A DNA stretch of 35,444 nt from an uncultured bacterium (GTDB lineage: Bacteria; Atribacterota; Atribacteria; Atribacterales; Caldatribacteriaceae): contig CAKZPS010000065.1 in assembly GCA_937139415.1 (NCBI GenBank), positions 1 to 35,444 on the forward strand, given 5' to 3'. Numbering within the stretch: the stretch's first letter is position 1; the number at the start of each line of letters is the position of its first letter. Shown piece after piece: positions 24,113 through 32,288 of the stretch. Made by a program: the position numbers and the translations under genes. The notes under the pieces were generated by a model. It was not told the origin of the DNA, did not search any database, and saw nothing but the letters and a program-made list of their open reading frames with translations.

Positions 24113-24129
24113 AAAAATTTCTCCTTTCT

Positions 24130-24159
24130 ATTATAGAAATTTTGGGCAATAATCTACAA
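24130..24159 (-). promoter_or_regulatory. Putative minus-strand promoter of the structured RNA
   Basis: On the minus strand, TTGTAG (24159-24154), an 18-nt spacer and a perfect TATAAT (24135-24130). Transcription would begin at about 24123, eleven bases before helix P1 of the RNA candidate. The -10 overlaps one arm of the AT-rich stem. Confidence 0.4.
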
Positions 24160-24208
24160 GCACTGTCCATGTTTTTTTCACGATTTTTTTCTTCGCTTAG
24201 AGGAATTT

Positions 24209-25633
24209 TTACCCTTCCTCACCTGAGGTACTTTCTCTCTCCATTTCCTGGAAGTACTCTTCTAATTGCGAGCTCTCTTTTTCCTCCAGAAGAGGGAGAG
24301 GCAGAGAGAGTAAACATTCCTTTTCTTCTTTGACCTGTGACACAATACCTTGGTTCCCTTCTCGAAAGGGACCACGAAAACTCACTTGGGGAAGCCATAG
24401 TTCCTCGCGGAAGAGCCGTGCAGTCTCTTCTAAACCGAAAAAGGTGCCTTGAGCTATTCCTTCGCAGATGGACGTTTCGCTCGCCGTTTCTAAGTGAAAA
24501 TTGATACCCCTCACGATTCTCTTGCAAAAGGAAATGAGTTCGTGGTCGAGGAGGAGTTGTTCTAAACTCCCTCCTTGATCACATCCCACAATTCCCATAT
24601 GCCCAAAGGTGGTGGCGCCTGCAAGCATTCCCAGGATTAAGGTGATGCCCTTTTCCCAACCGTTTTGGGTATCGAAGGAGAGGCTATCGGTGAGCCCTAC
24701 GTTGATGTAGCTGGGGAACCCGTAGAAGGAGGTTCCCATTTCGGCCATCACTACGCCGAGAAGGGCTTGCTCTGGAGAGCCGAAAGAGATACTACCGGTG
24801 CGTGGATCGGTAACGTGGGGGATACCCCCGTAACAGATGGGAGTTCCGGGACGAAGGAGCTGGGTGACCACGATTCCTGCCAGGATTTCAGCATTTTCCT
24901 GGGCTAAAGTTCCCGCGAGGGCTATCGGAGCACTCATTCCACTCTGGGCCATAGGCCCGATCATCACCGGTAAACCTAAGGAAGTGGCTTCCTTGAGAAT
25001 CTCGAGGCCTTTTTTGGGAAAACGCAAAGGACTGATCGGTTCCAGGAAAGCAAAGAGCCGAGGTTTCTCTCGGGCCTCTTTTTCCCCTGAGGCAAGGAGG
25101 ACACTCATTTCAAAAACCGCTTGAAAGGATCGACGCTCGGAAAACCAGAGGAAAATGGGCTTAGTGGTCCGAGAGAAGAGTTCTTTGGCCATGTACGCTT
25201 CCCGTTGGGAGGGAGGGATGTCAAGAGGCATAGCCAATCCTCCCACGAGATCGATGTGAGGAAGATGGTGGGCGACGTGAATTGCCTGGAGGAAATCTTG
25301 ACTCCTTGCTTCCCGCCGTCTCCCGTTTTCAAACCGGGCAAACTGTCCTGGTGAGGAGCAGAAAATGGTGTTTCCCGTGGCGAAATGAATCCCTTCTTTT
25401 CCCTCTCGTCCGTAAAGGGTGAAGGATTTACCCGCCTTCTCTAAGCTCTCCTCTACTAACTCAGGGGACAAGAGGAGGCGTTCTCCTTTGGGTTGGGCTC
25501 CGTGATCGCCGAGGAGGGAAAATACCTCTTCGTCGGGAATGGAAACCCCGATATGGGCGAGGAGGTCCAAGCTCTTTTCGTGGAGTCGTTTCCGCTCGTC
25601 TTGAGAAAGGAGAGTGAGGGCGATGTGACTCAT
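24209..25633 (-). CDS. MttB family (trimethylamine methyltransferase-like) protein, non-pyrrolysine
   Basis: This 474-residue protein of the MttB/COG5598 superfamily has N-terminal LHEKSLDLLAHIGVSIPDEEVFSLLGDHGA and SPELVEESLEKAGKSFTLYGREGKEG. The TIM-barrel core includes RPGTPICYGGIPHVTDPRTGSISFGSPEQALLGVVMAEM and MLAGATTFGHMGIVGCDQGGSLEQLLLDHE. Family members transfer a methyl group from quaternary or tertiary amines to a corrinoid protein. No in-frame stop codon interrupts the frame, so this is a non-pyrrolysine member like the glycine- or proline-betaine enzymes. No corrinoid protein or reductive activator is nearby. ATG 25633 overlaps the upstream dehydrogenase stop by 4 nt, so both are co-translated. 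The tail (about 420-474) is acidic. Confidence 0.88.
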   Translation of the reverse strand: MSHIALTLLSQDERKRLHEKSLDLLAHIGVSIPDEEVFSLLGDHGAQPKGERLLLSPELVEESLEKAGKSFTLYGREGKEGIHFATGNTIFCSSPGQFARFENGRRREARSQDFLQAIHVAHHLPHIDLVGGLAMPLDIPPSQREAYMAKELFSRTTKPIFLWFSERRSFQAVFEMSVLLASGEKEAREKPRLFAFLEPISPLRFPKKGLEILKEATSLGLPVMIGPMAQSGMSAPIALAGTLAQENAEILAGIVVTQLLRPGTPICYGGIPHVTDPRTGSISFGSPEQALLGVVMAEMGTSFYGFPSYINVGLTDSLSFDTQNGWEKGITLILGMLAGATTFGHMGIVGCDQGGSLEQLLLDHELISFCKRIVRGINFHLETASETSICEGIAQGTFFGLEETARLFREELWLPQVSFRGPFREGNQGIVSQVKEEKECLLSLPLPLLEEKESSQLEEYFQEMERESTSGEEG

Positions 25634-26724
25634 GGAGCTTCACCGAGCCACAGGTCGATGGGCTTTTTCACTCCTTGAGGGGTGAAGGGGAGAATGATTT
25701 TTCGTCCTTCTCTCGCCGATTGGTACGCCGCCATGATCACCTCAAGCACCGTTTTCCCGTCTTCGCCGGTTTCGATGGGTTTTTCCAGTCCCATCACACA
25801 TTTGGCAAAGTGTTCCATTTCCTGAGGGAAACCGTAATTCCACAGTTCTTCGTACACGGTAAAAGTCCACCCCTTGGTGGTGGGGGCTTTTTCTACCGCA
25901 TATCCATAACCATATTCGCTATAGGTGATGAGCGAGATACCCATATGGAGGATGGCGTAGGTCACTCCCCCTTCGCCATAGATTTCCGCGCGGTCATCCA
26001 TCCCTCCTCTTTTTGCCCAGCTATCCTCGATCACCGCGTAGGCGTTGTCTTCGAATTCCAGAATGGTGAGCGACTCATCCTCTCCTTTAGTTTTGCCGCC
26101 ATGGACATAGGTACCAAGATGAGCATAGACACTTTTGATTCTCTTCTTATTCAAAAACCAGCGGGCGAATTCAATACCGTGGCAACCCATGTCCATGAGT
26201 ACCCCACCGCCGGAACGCTCCACATCCCAAAACCACGCGGAGTGAGGTCCAAAGTGTTTCTCGCTCTGTTTCACTAAGTACACCTTACCGAAAGCGCCCT
26301 CCTCGGCGAGTTCTTTGGCCCGCACGTACTTGGGAGCGAAACAGAGCTCTTCGGCGTAAAAGAGGAAGACGTGATTCCTCTGGCAGGCTTGAATCATTGC
26401 CTCGGCCTCTTCCAAATTGAGGCAGAGGGGCTTTTCGCACACCACGTGTTTCCCGCTCTGGGCGGCATCGATGGTAATCTGGGCATGGAGATCGTTGGGG
26501 GCGCAGATGGTGATGAGGTCGATATCTCGATCTTCCAGCATCCGACGGTAATCAGTGTAAGCCCGGGGGATGCGAAAACGTTGTACAAAAGCTTCTACAT
26601 GCTCTCTCTGGGGAGAAGCGGCGGCAACCACTTCGGCAAGATGGGGAATTTTGGCAAAGGAGAGGGCATGGATTTCCGCTTCAAACTGTGAACCCACGAT
26701 ACCAACTCTCACCTTATCCTTCAT
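25630..26724 (-). CDS. Gfo/Idh/MocA family NAD(P)-dependent oxidoreductase
   Basis: This 364-residue dehydrogenase has an N-terminal Rossmann fold (VRVGIVGSQFEAEIHALSF), DIDLITICAPNDLHAQI, and the family's EKP motif in GKHVVCEKPLCLN with the catalytic-loop Lys. The C-terminal domain includes GGGVLMDMGCHGIEFARWF with the conserved Asp/His pair. Members oxidise sugar, inositol or amino-sugar derivatives. ATG 26724 is chosen because the family N-terminus starts there, with AAGGAGG about 10 nt upstream; the longer frame upstream is unrelated. It lies between the CUT1 binding protein and the MttB-family gene, so it probably acts on the imported compound. Confidence 0.9.
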   Translation of the reverse strand: MKDKVRVGIVGSQFEAEIHALSFAKIPHLAEVVAAASPQREHVEAFVQRFRIPRAYTDYRRMLEDRDIDLITICAPNDLHAQITIDAAQSGKHVVCEKPLCLNLEEAEAMIQACQRNHVFLFYAEELCFAPKYVRAKELAEEGAFGKVYLVKQSEKHFGPHSAWFWDVERSGGGVLMDMGCHGIEFARWFLNKKRIKSVYAHLGTYVHGGKTKGEDESLTILEFEDNAYAVIEDSWAKRGGMDDRAEIYGEGGVTYAILHMGISLITYSEYGYGYAVEKAPTTKGWTFTVYEELWNYGFPQEMEHFAKCVMGLEKPIETGEDGKTVLEVIMAAYQSAREGRKIILPFTPQGVKKPIDLWLGEAP

Positions 26725-26753
26725 GGGAGAAGAGCCTCCTTGGGAATTGATTT

Positions 26754-26776
26754 CCTGGGGGGGGAACCCCCCCAGG
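26754..26776 (-). terminator. GC-rich hairpin after the CUT1 binding-protein gene
   Basis: CCTGGGGGGG pairs with CCCCCCCAGG around a 2-3 nt loop, 6 nt past the binding-protein stop on the minus strand. There is no U-tract after it, so it may stabilise the upstream message rather than terminate. Confidence 0.5.
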
Positions 26777-26782
26777 AGTAGG

Positions 26783-28176
26783 TTACTTGTTCTTGGGATT
26801 ATTGGGACTGGTATCGAGCACGTTCTGCTGGAGGAGAGCGATATTATTGAGGGCATCCTGGGGCGATTTTTGTCCGATGTAGGCAAGGTTGAGTTCTCGC
26901 TGTTGGATGTCTAAGAGCTCGGCATACTCGGGCCAGGTCCACACATCACGGACGATTCCCTCCATGATGCTCCGGATCGAAGCCCACTTGGCTTCGAAGC
27001 CGCGTTGATAGTCGAGGAGATCTATCCGGCTACTCGCATATCCGGCAGTAGGATCGTCGACCAGCATCTTCTCTATTTCATACGATTTGAGCCACTGCAG
27101 GTACAACCAAGCTTCTTTCTTGTGTTTGGAATAGGCGTTGATTCCGATTCCCTGGGAACCGAAAGTAGTAGCCCGACGGATTTGTCCGGTTTGGGGGTCC
27201 CGATACCCGGGCATAACCGTGTATCCCCACTTGCCGGCGGTTTTGGAGAGAGCAGGGTTATCGGCCACGTTGGCAAAACTTACCCAGGTGAACCACATGG
27301 CACATTTGTCTTGAGTGGCGGCATTCATGATTTCGTCCACGAACCAGTTAGCGGTAGCCGGGTCGACAACCTTGTGTTTGAGGTTGAAGTCTACGAAGAA
27401 CCGTAAGGCCTCTACCGCTCGGTTGGAGTTAATGATGCCCTGCGCTTTCCAGTTCTGAGGATCCCATAGCTCGGCACCAAAAGAGAAATGGAAGGGGAGC
27501 CATTGCTGGGTGATACCGTCGCTGAGCCGAGTAGCATACCAGGCCATACCGTAACGGTCGATTTTGCCATCTCCATTGAGGTCAACGGTGAGTTTTTTGG
27601 CGTAATCGAGGAATTCTTCCCAGGTGTCAGGAGGTCCGGCAATACCGGCTTCTTGGTAGAGATCTTTTCGGTAACTGAAGATCAGTCCACCACACGTCCA
27701 AGGGAGACCATAGAGGGGTGCATCTTGGTACTTTTTCCATGCCTCGCCGGGAAGCAGGGCATCATCACCTAAGGTGGGGAATTTCCCGATGTAGGTGGCG
27801 AAACCTTGGAGGAAATCCTTTTCAAAGTTGAGGGTACTCTCGGGGACAAAGAGAAATTCTTCGGTGTCCAAACGCTCTAAACCCCCCCGAGGACCATGTG
27901 TCCGATCCATTGGCTGTCGTATTCGAAGAGGTCGTACTCATCACTCTTGCTATCGATGATTTCACGGATCTTGTACTCCACGAACTGGTAAGGGGGGCTT
28001 TCAATTTCCACTCGGATGCCGGTTTTCTGAGTGAAGATTTCGTTGGCCAACCGTTGTTCCACCGGGGTTTGCGGCCAGGGAAGGCTTAGGATGCGCAAAG
28101 TCACCTCTTCCCCATAGACCCCACTTCCGATCAGAAGGATACCTACCACCACCAACACCCACAAGAGTTTTCGCAT
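26783..28176 (-). pseudogene. CUT1 ABC transporter substrate-binding protein (family 1), frame broken at a G7 run
   Basis: The N-terminal frame from ATG 28176 (MRKLLWVLVVVGILLIGSGVYG signal peptide, then LRILSLPWPQTPVEQRLANEIFTQKTG) runs to DSQWIGHMVLGG and then hits TAG. The rest (LERLDTEEFLFVPESTLNFEKD through GLPWTCGGLIFSYRKDLYQEAGI to the C-terminus) continues in another frame. The switch falls in a run of seven G (C7 at 27882-27888 on the plus strand), a typical place for a homopolymer error or slippage. The restored protein is about 464 residues, a normal SBP_bac_1 length. AAGGAGGAGG precedes the ATG. It sits between the ATPases and the dehydrogenase. Confidence 0.8.
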
Positions 28177-28251
28177 GATTCTCAACCTCCTCCTTGAGAG
28201 TACTCATGGTCCTTTATCAAAGTAGAGGTTAACTGGTCTTCTCACCCCCTT

Positions 28252-29346
28252 TCAGTTGAAACGTTCTTCACTCTTCCTGTCGAAGAGGTGAATGGCCTCT
28301 TTTTCAAATTGTACCCACACTTTCTCCCCTCCTTCGGGGCGAAAGGAGAGTTCATTTCGTTGGTAACGGACCTTGAAAACGATCCCTTCCCCCCGCAGGG
28401 AGAGGATGAGTTCGTTACTCTGCGGCTCGATCACCTCGATATTGGCGGGAAAAGCTTCTTCTTGGGGGATAGGAGAAAGGAAAACATTTTCTGGACGCAC
28501 TCCTAAAATACATTCTCTCTTCCGTTCCCGGAGGAGCGCTTGTTCTTGTGGCAGGGGAAGGAAGGTGAAGGCAGAGTGACGCAGGAAAATTTTGCCTCCC
28601 TCCTCTTCGACACTGACGGGAAAGAAGTTCATTCGCGGAGTACCAATGAAACCGGCAACGAAGAGATTGCGCGGTTTTTCATAGACCTCTTCAGGTGTTC
28701 CCACTTGTTTCACCTCTCCGAAGTCCATGACCACCATCTGGTCCGCTACTGCCTGAGCCTCGGTCTGATCGTGGGTGACGTAGAGGGTGGTGATGTGACG
28801 GGTCTCTTGAATTTTGCGAATCTCTGCTCGCATCTCCACCCGCAGTTTGGCATCTAAGTTTCCCAGCGGTTCGTCGAGGAGGTAGAGTTGGGGTCGACGC
28901 ACCAACGCTCTCCCCAGAGCTACCCGTTGCTGTTGTCCTCCAGAGAGTTGTTTGGGATAGCGGTAGAGGAGCGGTTCCATGTGGAGGAGAGTGGTGATCT
29001 CGGTGAGGCGTGCCTTGGTTTCCTCAGGGGAAAGTTTTTCCGCGTAGAGGGGGAAGAGCCAATTTTCCTCCACCGTCATGTGGGGATAGAGAGCAAAACT
29101 CTGAAAACACATGGCTACATCCCGTTCGCTGGGGGGAACGTGGATCATTCTTTGCCCATCGAAATAGACCTCTCCTCTTTCAGGATGGGTGAGACCCGCT
29201 ACCACACGGAGTACGGTGGTTTTACCGCATCCGGATGGACCGGTGATGACACACAAGCTCCCATTGGGGACGGAAAAGGATACCTCTTTGAGCACCACGC
29301 GTTTTCCATAACGAACTTGGATTCCCTCTAAGCGTATTTCCGCCAT
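28252..29346 (-). CDS. CUT1 ABC transporter ATPase (MalK/UgpC-like), copy A
   Basis: This 364-residue ATPase has Walker A GPSGCGKT (36-43), Q-loop CFQSFALYPHMTVEENWLFPL, canonical signature LSGGQQQR, Walker B LYLLDEPLGNLD and switch His in YVTHDQTEAQAVADQMVVMD. A C-terminal TOBE/regulatory domain (about 240-364) includes LGVRPENVFLSPIPQE. It starts 6 nt after the copy-B stop. With copy B it presumably forms the ATPase dimer for permeases 31300-32226 and 30461-31288. Confidence 0.93.
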   Translation of the reverse strand: MAEIRLEGIQVRYGKRVVLKEVSFSVPNGSLCVITGPSGCGKTTVLRVVAGLTHPERGEVYFDGQRMIHVPPSERDVAMCFQSFALYPHMTVEENWLFPLYAEKLSPEETKARLTEITTLLHMEPLLYRYPKQLSGGQQQRVALGRALVRRPQLYLLDEPLGNLDAKLRVEMRAEIRKIQETRHITTLYVTHDQTEAQAVADQMVVMDFGEVKQVGTPEEVYEKPRNLFVAGFIGTPRMNFFPVSVEEEGGKIFLRHSAFTFLPLPQEQALLRERKRECILGVRPENVFLSPIPQEEAFPANIEVIEPQSNELILSLRGEGIVFKVRYQRNELSFRPEGGEKVWVQFEKEAIHLFDRKSEERFN

Positions 29347-29352
29347 GCTCTC

Positions 29353-30453
29353 TCACCTGATTCGTTTTTCGCTGGAAGGGTCAAAAAAGTACACGTGTTC
29401 CTCTTCCGGCTTAATGAACATGATATGTCCCTCCGTGGGACGTAAGGGGAGCTTTCGCTTATCGACCCGTACTTTTACTATCTCCTCTCCTACCTTGAGG
29501 TCTAAGATGAACTCGTTACTTTGGGGTTCCACCAGGTACACCTCGCCTGGCCATGCTCCCTGAGAGGTTGCTACGGGATGGAGGTGTTCGGGGCGAATAC
29601 CCATAACCGCCTCCTGGGTGGTGTAAGTCCCGAAAAGGGGGAGAAGAGAAGGAGGAAGGGGGAGAGTGATCCCTCGCCCTTGAAAAGTTACCTCGGAAGA
29701 GGAGGTGGTCACCGTGCCTCGCCAGAAGTTCATGGCCGGCATACCGATAAAACCAGCTACGAAGAGATTGTGGGGATTTTCATAGATTTCGGTGGGTTTA
29801 CCAATTTGTTGTACCCTCCCTACATTCATGACCATGATTTTGTCTGCCAATCCTTGTGCTTCGGTCTGATCGTGAGTGACGTAAATGGTGGTAATTTTGA
29901 GCTCTTGCTGAAGTTTCCGGAGTTGGGCGCGCATCTCTACCCGTAGGCGGGCATCGAGTTGACTGAGGGGTTCATCCATCAAAAAAAGTTTCGGTTGGCG
30001 AATGAGTGCCCGTCCAATGGCAACCCGTTGCTGCTCGCCGGTGGAGAGTTCACGAGGGTAACGGTGGAGAAGGTCCTCAAGGTGGAGAAAATGAGCGATT
30101 TCTCTCACCTTTTGAGTGACCTCTTGTTTGGTCCTCTTCCCCTTTGCATACAAGGGAAAGGCCAGCTGTTCCTGTACCGTCATATGGGGGTAGAGGGCAT
30201 AGCTTTGAAAGATCATGGCCACGTTGCGGTCTCCGGGATAGAGATCGTTGATCACCTGTCCATCGAGGTAGATCTTTCCCGAAGTAGGAGTGAGGAAACC
30301 GGCAATCATCCGCAGGGTGGAAGTTTTCCCACATCCTGAGGGTCCCAAGAACACGCATAGTTCTCCATCTTCCACGGTGAGGTCCACGTCCCGTACCGCA
30401 TGAGTGTGTTTTCCATACCAGAGATTGAGTTTCTCTAACACGAGAGTCGCCAT
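29353..30453 (-). CDS. CUT1 ABC transporter ATPase (MalK/UgpC-like), copy B
   Basis: This 366-residue paralogue of copy A has Walker A GPSGCGKT (37-44), Q-loop IFQSYALYPHMTVQEQLAFPL, Walker B LFLMDEPLSQLD, switch His in YVTHDQTEAQGLADKIMVMN, and a TOBE domain with MGIRPEHLHPV. The signature motif reads LSTGEQQR instead of LSGGQQQR, so one composite ATP site of an A/B heterodimer would be non-canonical. ATG 30453 is the family-consistent start; an in-frame TTG at 30477 would overlap the permease. It begins 8 nt after the permease stop. Confidence 0.9.
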   Translation of the reverse strand: MATLVLEKLNLWYGKHTHAVRDVDLTVEDGELCVFLGPSGCGKTSTLRMIAGFLTPTSGKIYLDGQVINDLYPGDRNVAMIFQSYALYPHMTVQEQLAFPLYAKGKRTKQEVTQKVREIAHFLHLEDLLHRYPRELSTGEQQRVAIGRALIRQPKLFLMDEPLSQLDARLRVEMRAQLRKLQQELKITTIYVTHDQTEAQGLADKIMVMNVGRVQQIGKPTEIYENPHNLFVAGFIGMPAMNFWRGTVTTSSSEVTFQGRGITLPLPPSLLPLFGTYTTQEAVMGIRPEHLHPVATSQGAWPGEVYLVEPQSNEFILDLKVGEEIVKVRVDKRKLPLRPTEGHIMFIKPEEEHVYFFDPSSEKRIR

Positions 30454-30460
30454 AGGCCCA

Positions 30461-31288
30461 TCACTGCATCCGTCCAAAACTCATTCCCCGAATTAACTCG
30501 TTACGCACCAGGATAGTGAAAACCACTACGGGGATCATGAAGATTACTGCGGCGGCCGATATCCTTCCCCAATCGGTACCCAGAAAAGTTTGTAATTTGG
30601 CCAATCCTACTGGAGCGGTCACTGCTTTACGGGTGGTGAGGGTGAGAGCTACCAAGAATTCGTTGAGGGATTGGATGAGACAGAAAATGGCGGTGGTGGC
30701 GATACCCGATCGTGCCAGGGGTAAACTCACCTTCCAGAACACTTGTAGGGGAGAGTATCCGTCTAATTTGGCTGCTTCTTCGAGTTCGATGGGAATTTCG
30801 TCGAAAAATCCCTTAAGTACCCAGATAGAGAAAGAAATGTTGAAAATGCAGTAAACGAGGATGAGAGCCGCATTGGTATCGAGAAGTCCTAAGGAACGAA
30901 AGAGGAGATAGAAGGGGATGACCACCGCGATGGGGGGAAGCATGCGAAGCGATAGAATCCAGAAGAGTAAGCCCTCACTGCCTCGTATGGAGTAACGGGA
31001 AAAACCGTAGGCGGTGAGACTTCCCAGGAAGAGGGAAATGCCCATGGAGAGGGCGGCGATGATCAGGCTGTTGCGAAACTGGTACATGAAGTCAGAAGTG
31101 AAAATGTCGCGGTAATTTTGTGCGGTAGGTAGGAAAATCCACTTTGGAGGTAGGAGAAAGACCTCTAAACGGGTTTTGAAAGAGGAGACAATCACCCAAA
31201 GGAGCGGGAACATAAAGATCACGGTGATGGCAATCGCCACGATCAGGAATACCGTTTGGCGGATGGCGCTTTTCTTCTCTCCATGCAT
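30461..31288 (-). CDS. CUT1 ABC transporter permease (MalG-like)
   Basis: This 275-residue protein has six membrane spans, opening with FLIVAIAITVIFMFPLLWVIVSSFK (typical of MalG-class subunits). The EAA loop is ELEEAAKLDGYSPLQVFWKVSLPLARSGI at about 180-210, with the conserved EAA-x-x-DG. The ATG at 31288 follows GGAGGGAG. The gene lies 11 nt after the MalF-like permease and overlaps no neighbour. It pairs with that permease to form the channel. Confidence 0.92.
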   Translation of the reverse strand: MHGEKKSAIRQTVFLIVAIAITVIFMFPLLWVIVSSFKTRLEVFLLPPKWIFLPTAQNYRDIFTSDFMYQFRNSLIIAALSMGISLFLGSLTAYGFSRYSIRGSEGLLFWILSLRMLPPIAVVIPFYLLFRSLGLLDTNAALILVYCIFNISFSIWVLKGFFDEIPIELEEAAKLDGYSPLQVFWKVSLPLARSGIATTAIFCLIQSLNEFLVALTLTTRKAVTAPVGLAKLQTFLGTDWGRISAAAVIFMIPVVVFTILVRNELIRGMSFGRMQ

Positions 31289-31299
31289 TGTTCTCCCTC

Positions 31300-32226
31300 C
31301 TATAAGCCGGTATCCACCGTCTCCGTTGGGATTTTCCTCTTAGGACTCAGAATTTTGAGGAGGATGTTTACCAGCACATTGACAATAATGACCACAAACC
31401 ATGAGATTGCCGAGGCCACGCCTACCTTGAAGAAGGCAAACAGATTACGATATCCGAGGAGGGAAAGAGTAGTGGTGAGATCCCCTGGGCCGCCACCGGT
31501 GAGGATGTAGGGTACGTCGAACATCTTGAGGGTATCGATGGAACGGAAGAGAACGGCGAGCATAATGGGCATGCGTAAATAGGGTAGGTAGATATGCTTG
31601 AAACGCATCCAAGGGTGAGCGCGGTCCAAGGTGGCTGCCTCTTGGAGCTCTGGGGGGATGGTGCCCAGGCCGGCTAAGGTGAGTAAGACTACGAAAGGAG
31701 TCCACTGCCACACGTCGGTGAGGATGATTCCCCAGATGGCGAAGCGAGGATTGGTGAGCCATTCTACCGGTTGCAGGCCGATTCGTTCTAAAAAGAAGTT
31801 CACTAAACCAAAGGTCTGATCGAGGAGCAAGCGCCAGAAGAGTCCTGCTACCAAGGGGGCAAGCATCATGGGGAGGAAGATGATCAACCGGAAGAATCCC
31901 ATTCCTGGAATCCGTTGGCTGAGCGCAAAACCAAGGAGAAGCCCCAGGCCCATCTCGATGGCTACGCAGGTCAGAGTGATTCGGAGAGTGATCCAGGTGA
32001 CCAACCAAAATTGTTCGCTCTGGAAGAGTTGGAGGTAGTTCCCCAAACCGATGAAGCGGGGTTCCCTTCCTCGGACGTAATCGTAGAGGCTGATGTTCAC
32101 CGAGTAGACCAAGGGGAAAATGACCATGAGGACCAAAAACACCATAGTAGGTACGAAGAGGAGAAAACGAAACCAACGCTCCTGGCTTCGGCGTTTGGGG
32201 ACAAGAATTTGATTTAACTCCCTCAT
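31300..32226 (-). CDS. CUT1 ABC transporter permease (MalF-like)
   Basis: This 308-residue protein has six membrane spans: a first span FLLFVPTMVFLVLMVIFPLVYSVNISLYDY, the IGLGNYLQLFQSEQFWLV loop, and the EAA region ELQEAATLDRAHPWMRFKHIYLPYLRMPI. It is the first gene of the minus-strand CUT1 operon. It is preceded by GAGGAGGGG and a TTGATC/TATAAT promoter. Downstream order is MalG-like permease, two ATPases, binding protein, dehydrogenase, MttB-family protein. Confidence 0.92.
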   Translation of the reverse strand: MRELNQILVPKRRSQERWFRFLLFVPTMVFLVLMVIFPLVYSVNISLYDYVRGREPRFIGLGNYLQLFQSEQFWLVTWITLRITLTCVAIEMGLGLLLGFALSQRIPGMGFFRLIIFLPMMLAPLVAGLFWRLLLDQTFGLVNFFLERIGLQPVEWLTNPRFAIWGIILTDVWQWTPFVVLLTLAGLGTIPPELQEAATLDRAHPWMRFKHIYLPYLRMPIMLAVLFRSIDTLKMFDVPYILTGGGPGDLTTTLSLLGYRNLFAFFKVGVASAISWFVVIIVNVLVNILLKILSPKRKIPTETVDTGL

Positions 32227-32252
32227 ACGCCCCTCCTCAAAGCTCTGTTATA

Positions 32253-32280
32253 ATTATATCACGGCTTACGCTTGGATCAA
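32253..32280 (-). promoter_or_regulatory. Promoter of the CUT1 operon
   Basis: On the minus strand, TTGATC (32280-32275), a 16-nt spacer and perfect TATAAT (32258-32253), 27 nt before the ATG at 32226. It lies in the 62-nt gap after the Frc-type ATPase gene, so the CUT1 operon can be expressed separately. Confidence 0.7.
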
Positions 32281-32288
32281 GTAGGGAT

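Larger units (their letters stand above)
23859..24208. other. 350-nt convergent intergenic region
   Basis: There is no credible coding frame between the stop of permease 2 (+) and the stop of the MttB-family gene (-). The left 150 nt is AT-rich. T6 at 23909-23914, behind a weak AGGG/CCCT hairpin, may be the sugar operon's terminator. The middle holds a GC-rich block (24025-24112) with strong self-complementarity, and to its right an apparent minus-strand promoter. See the separate entries. Confidence 0.7.

Noticed and set aside
26725-26886. Longer N-terminus of the Gfo/Idh/MocA protein
   Set aside because: It would start inside the preceding binding-protein gene and cross the hairpin; the Rossmann fold begins at 26724.
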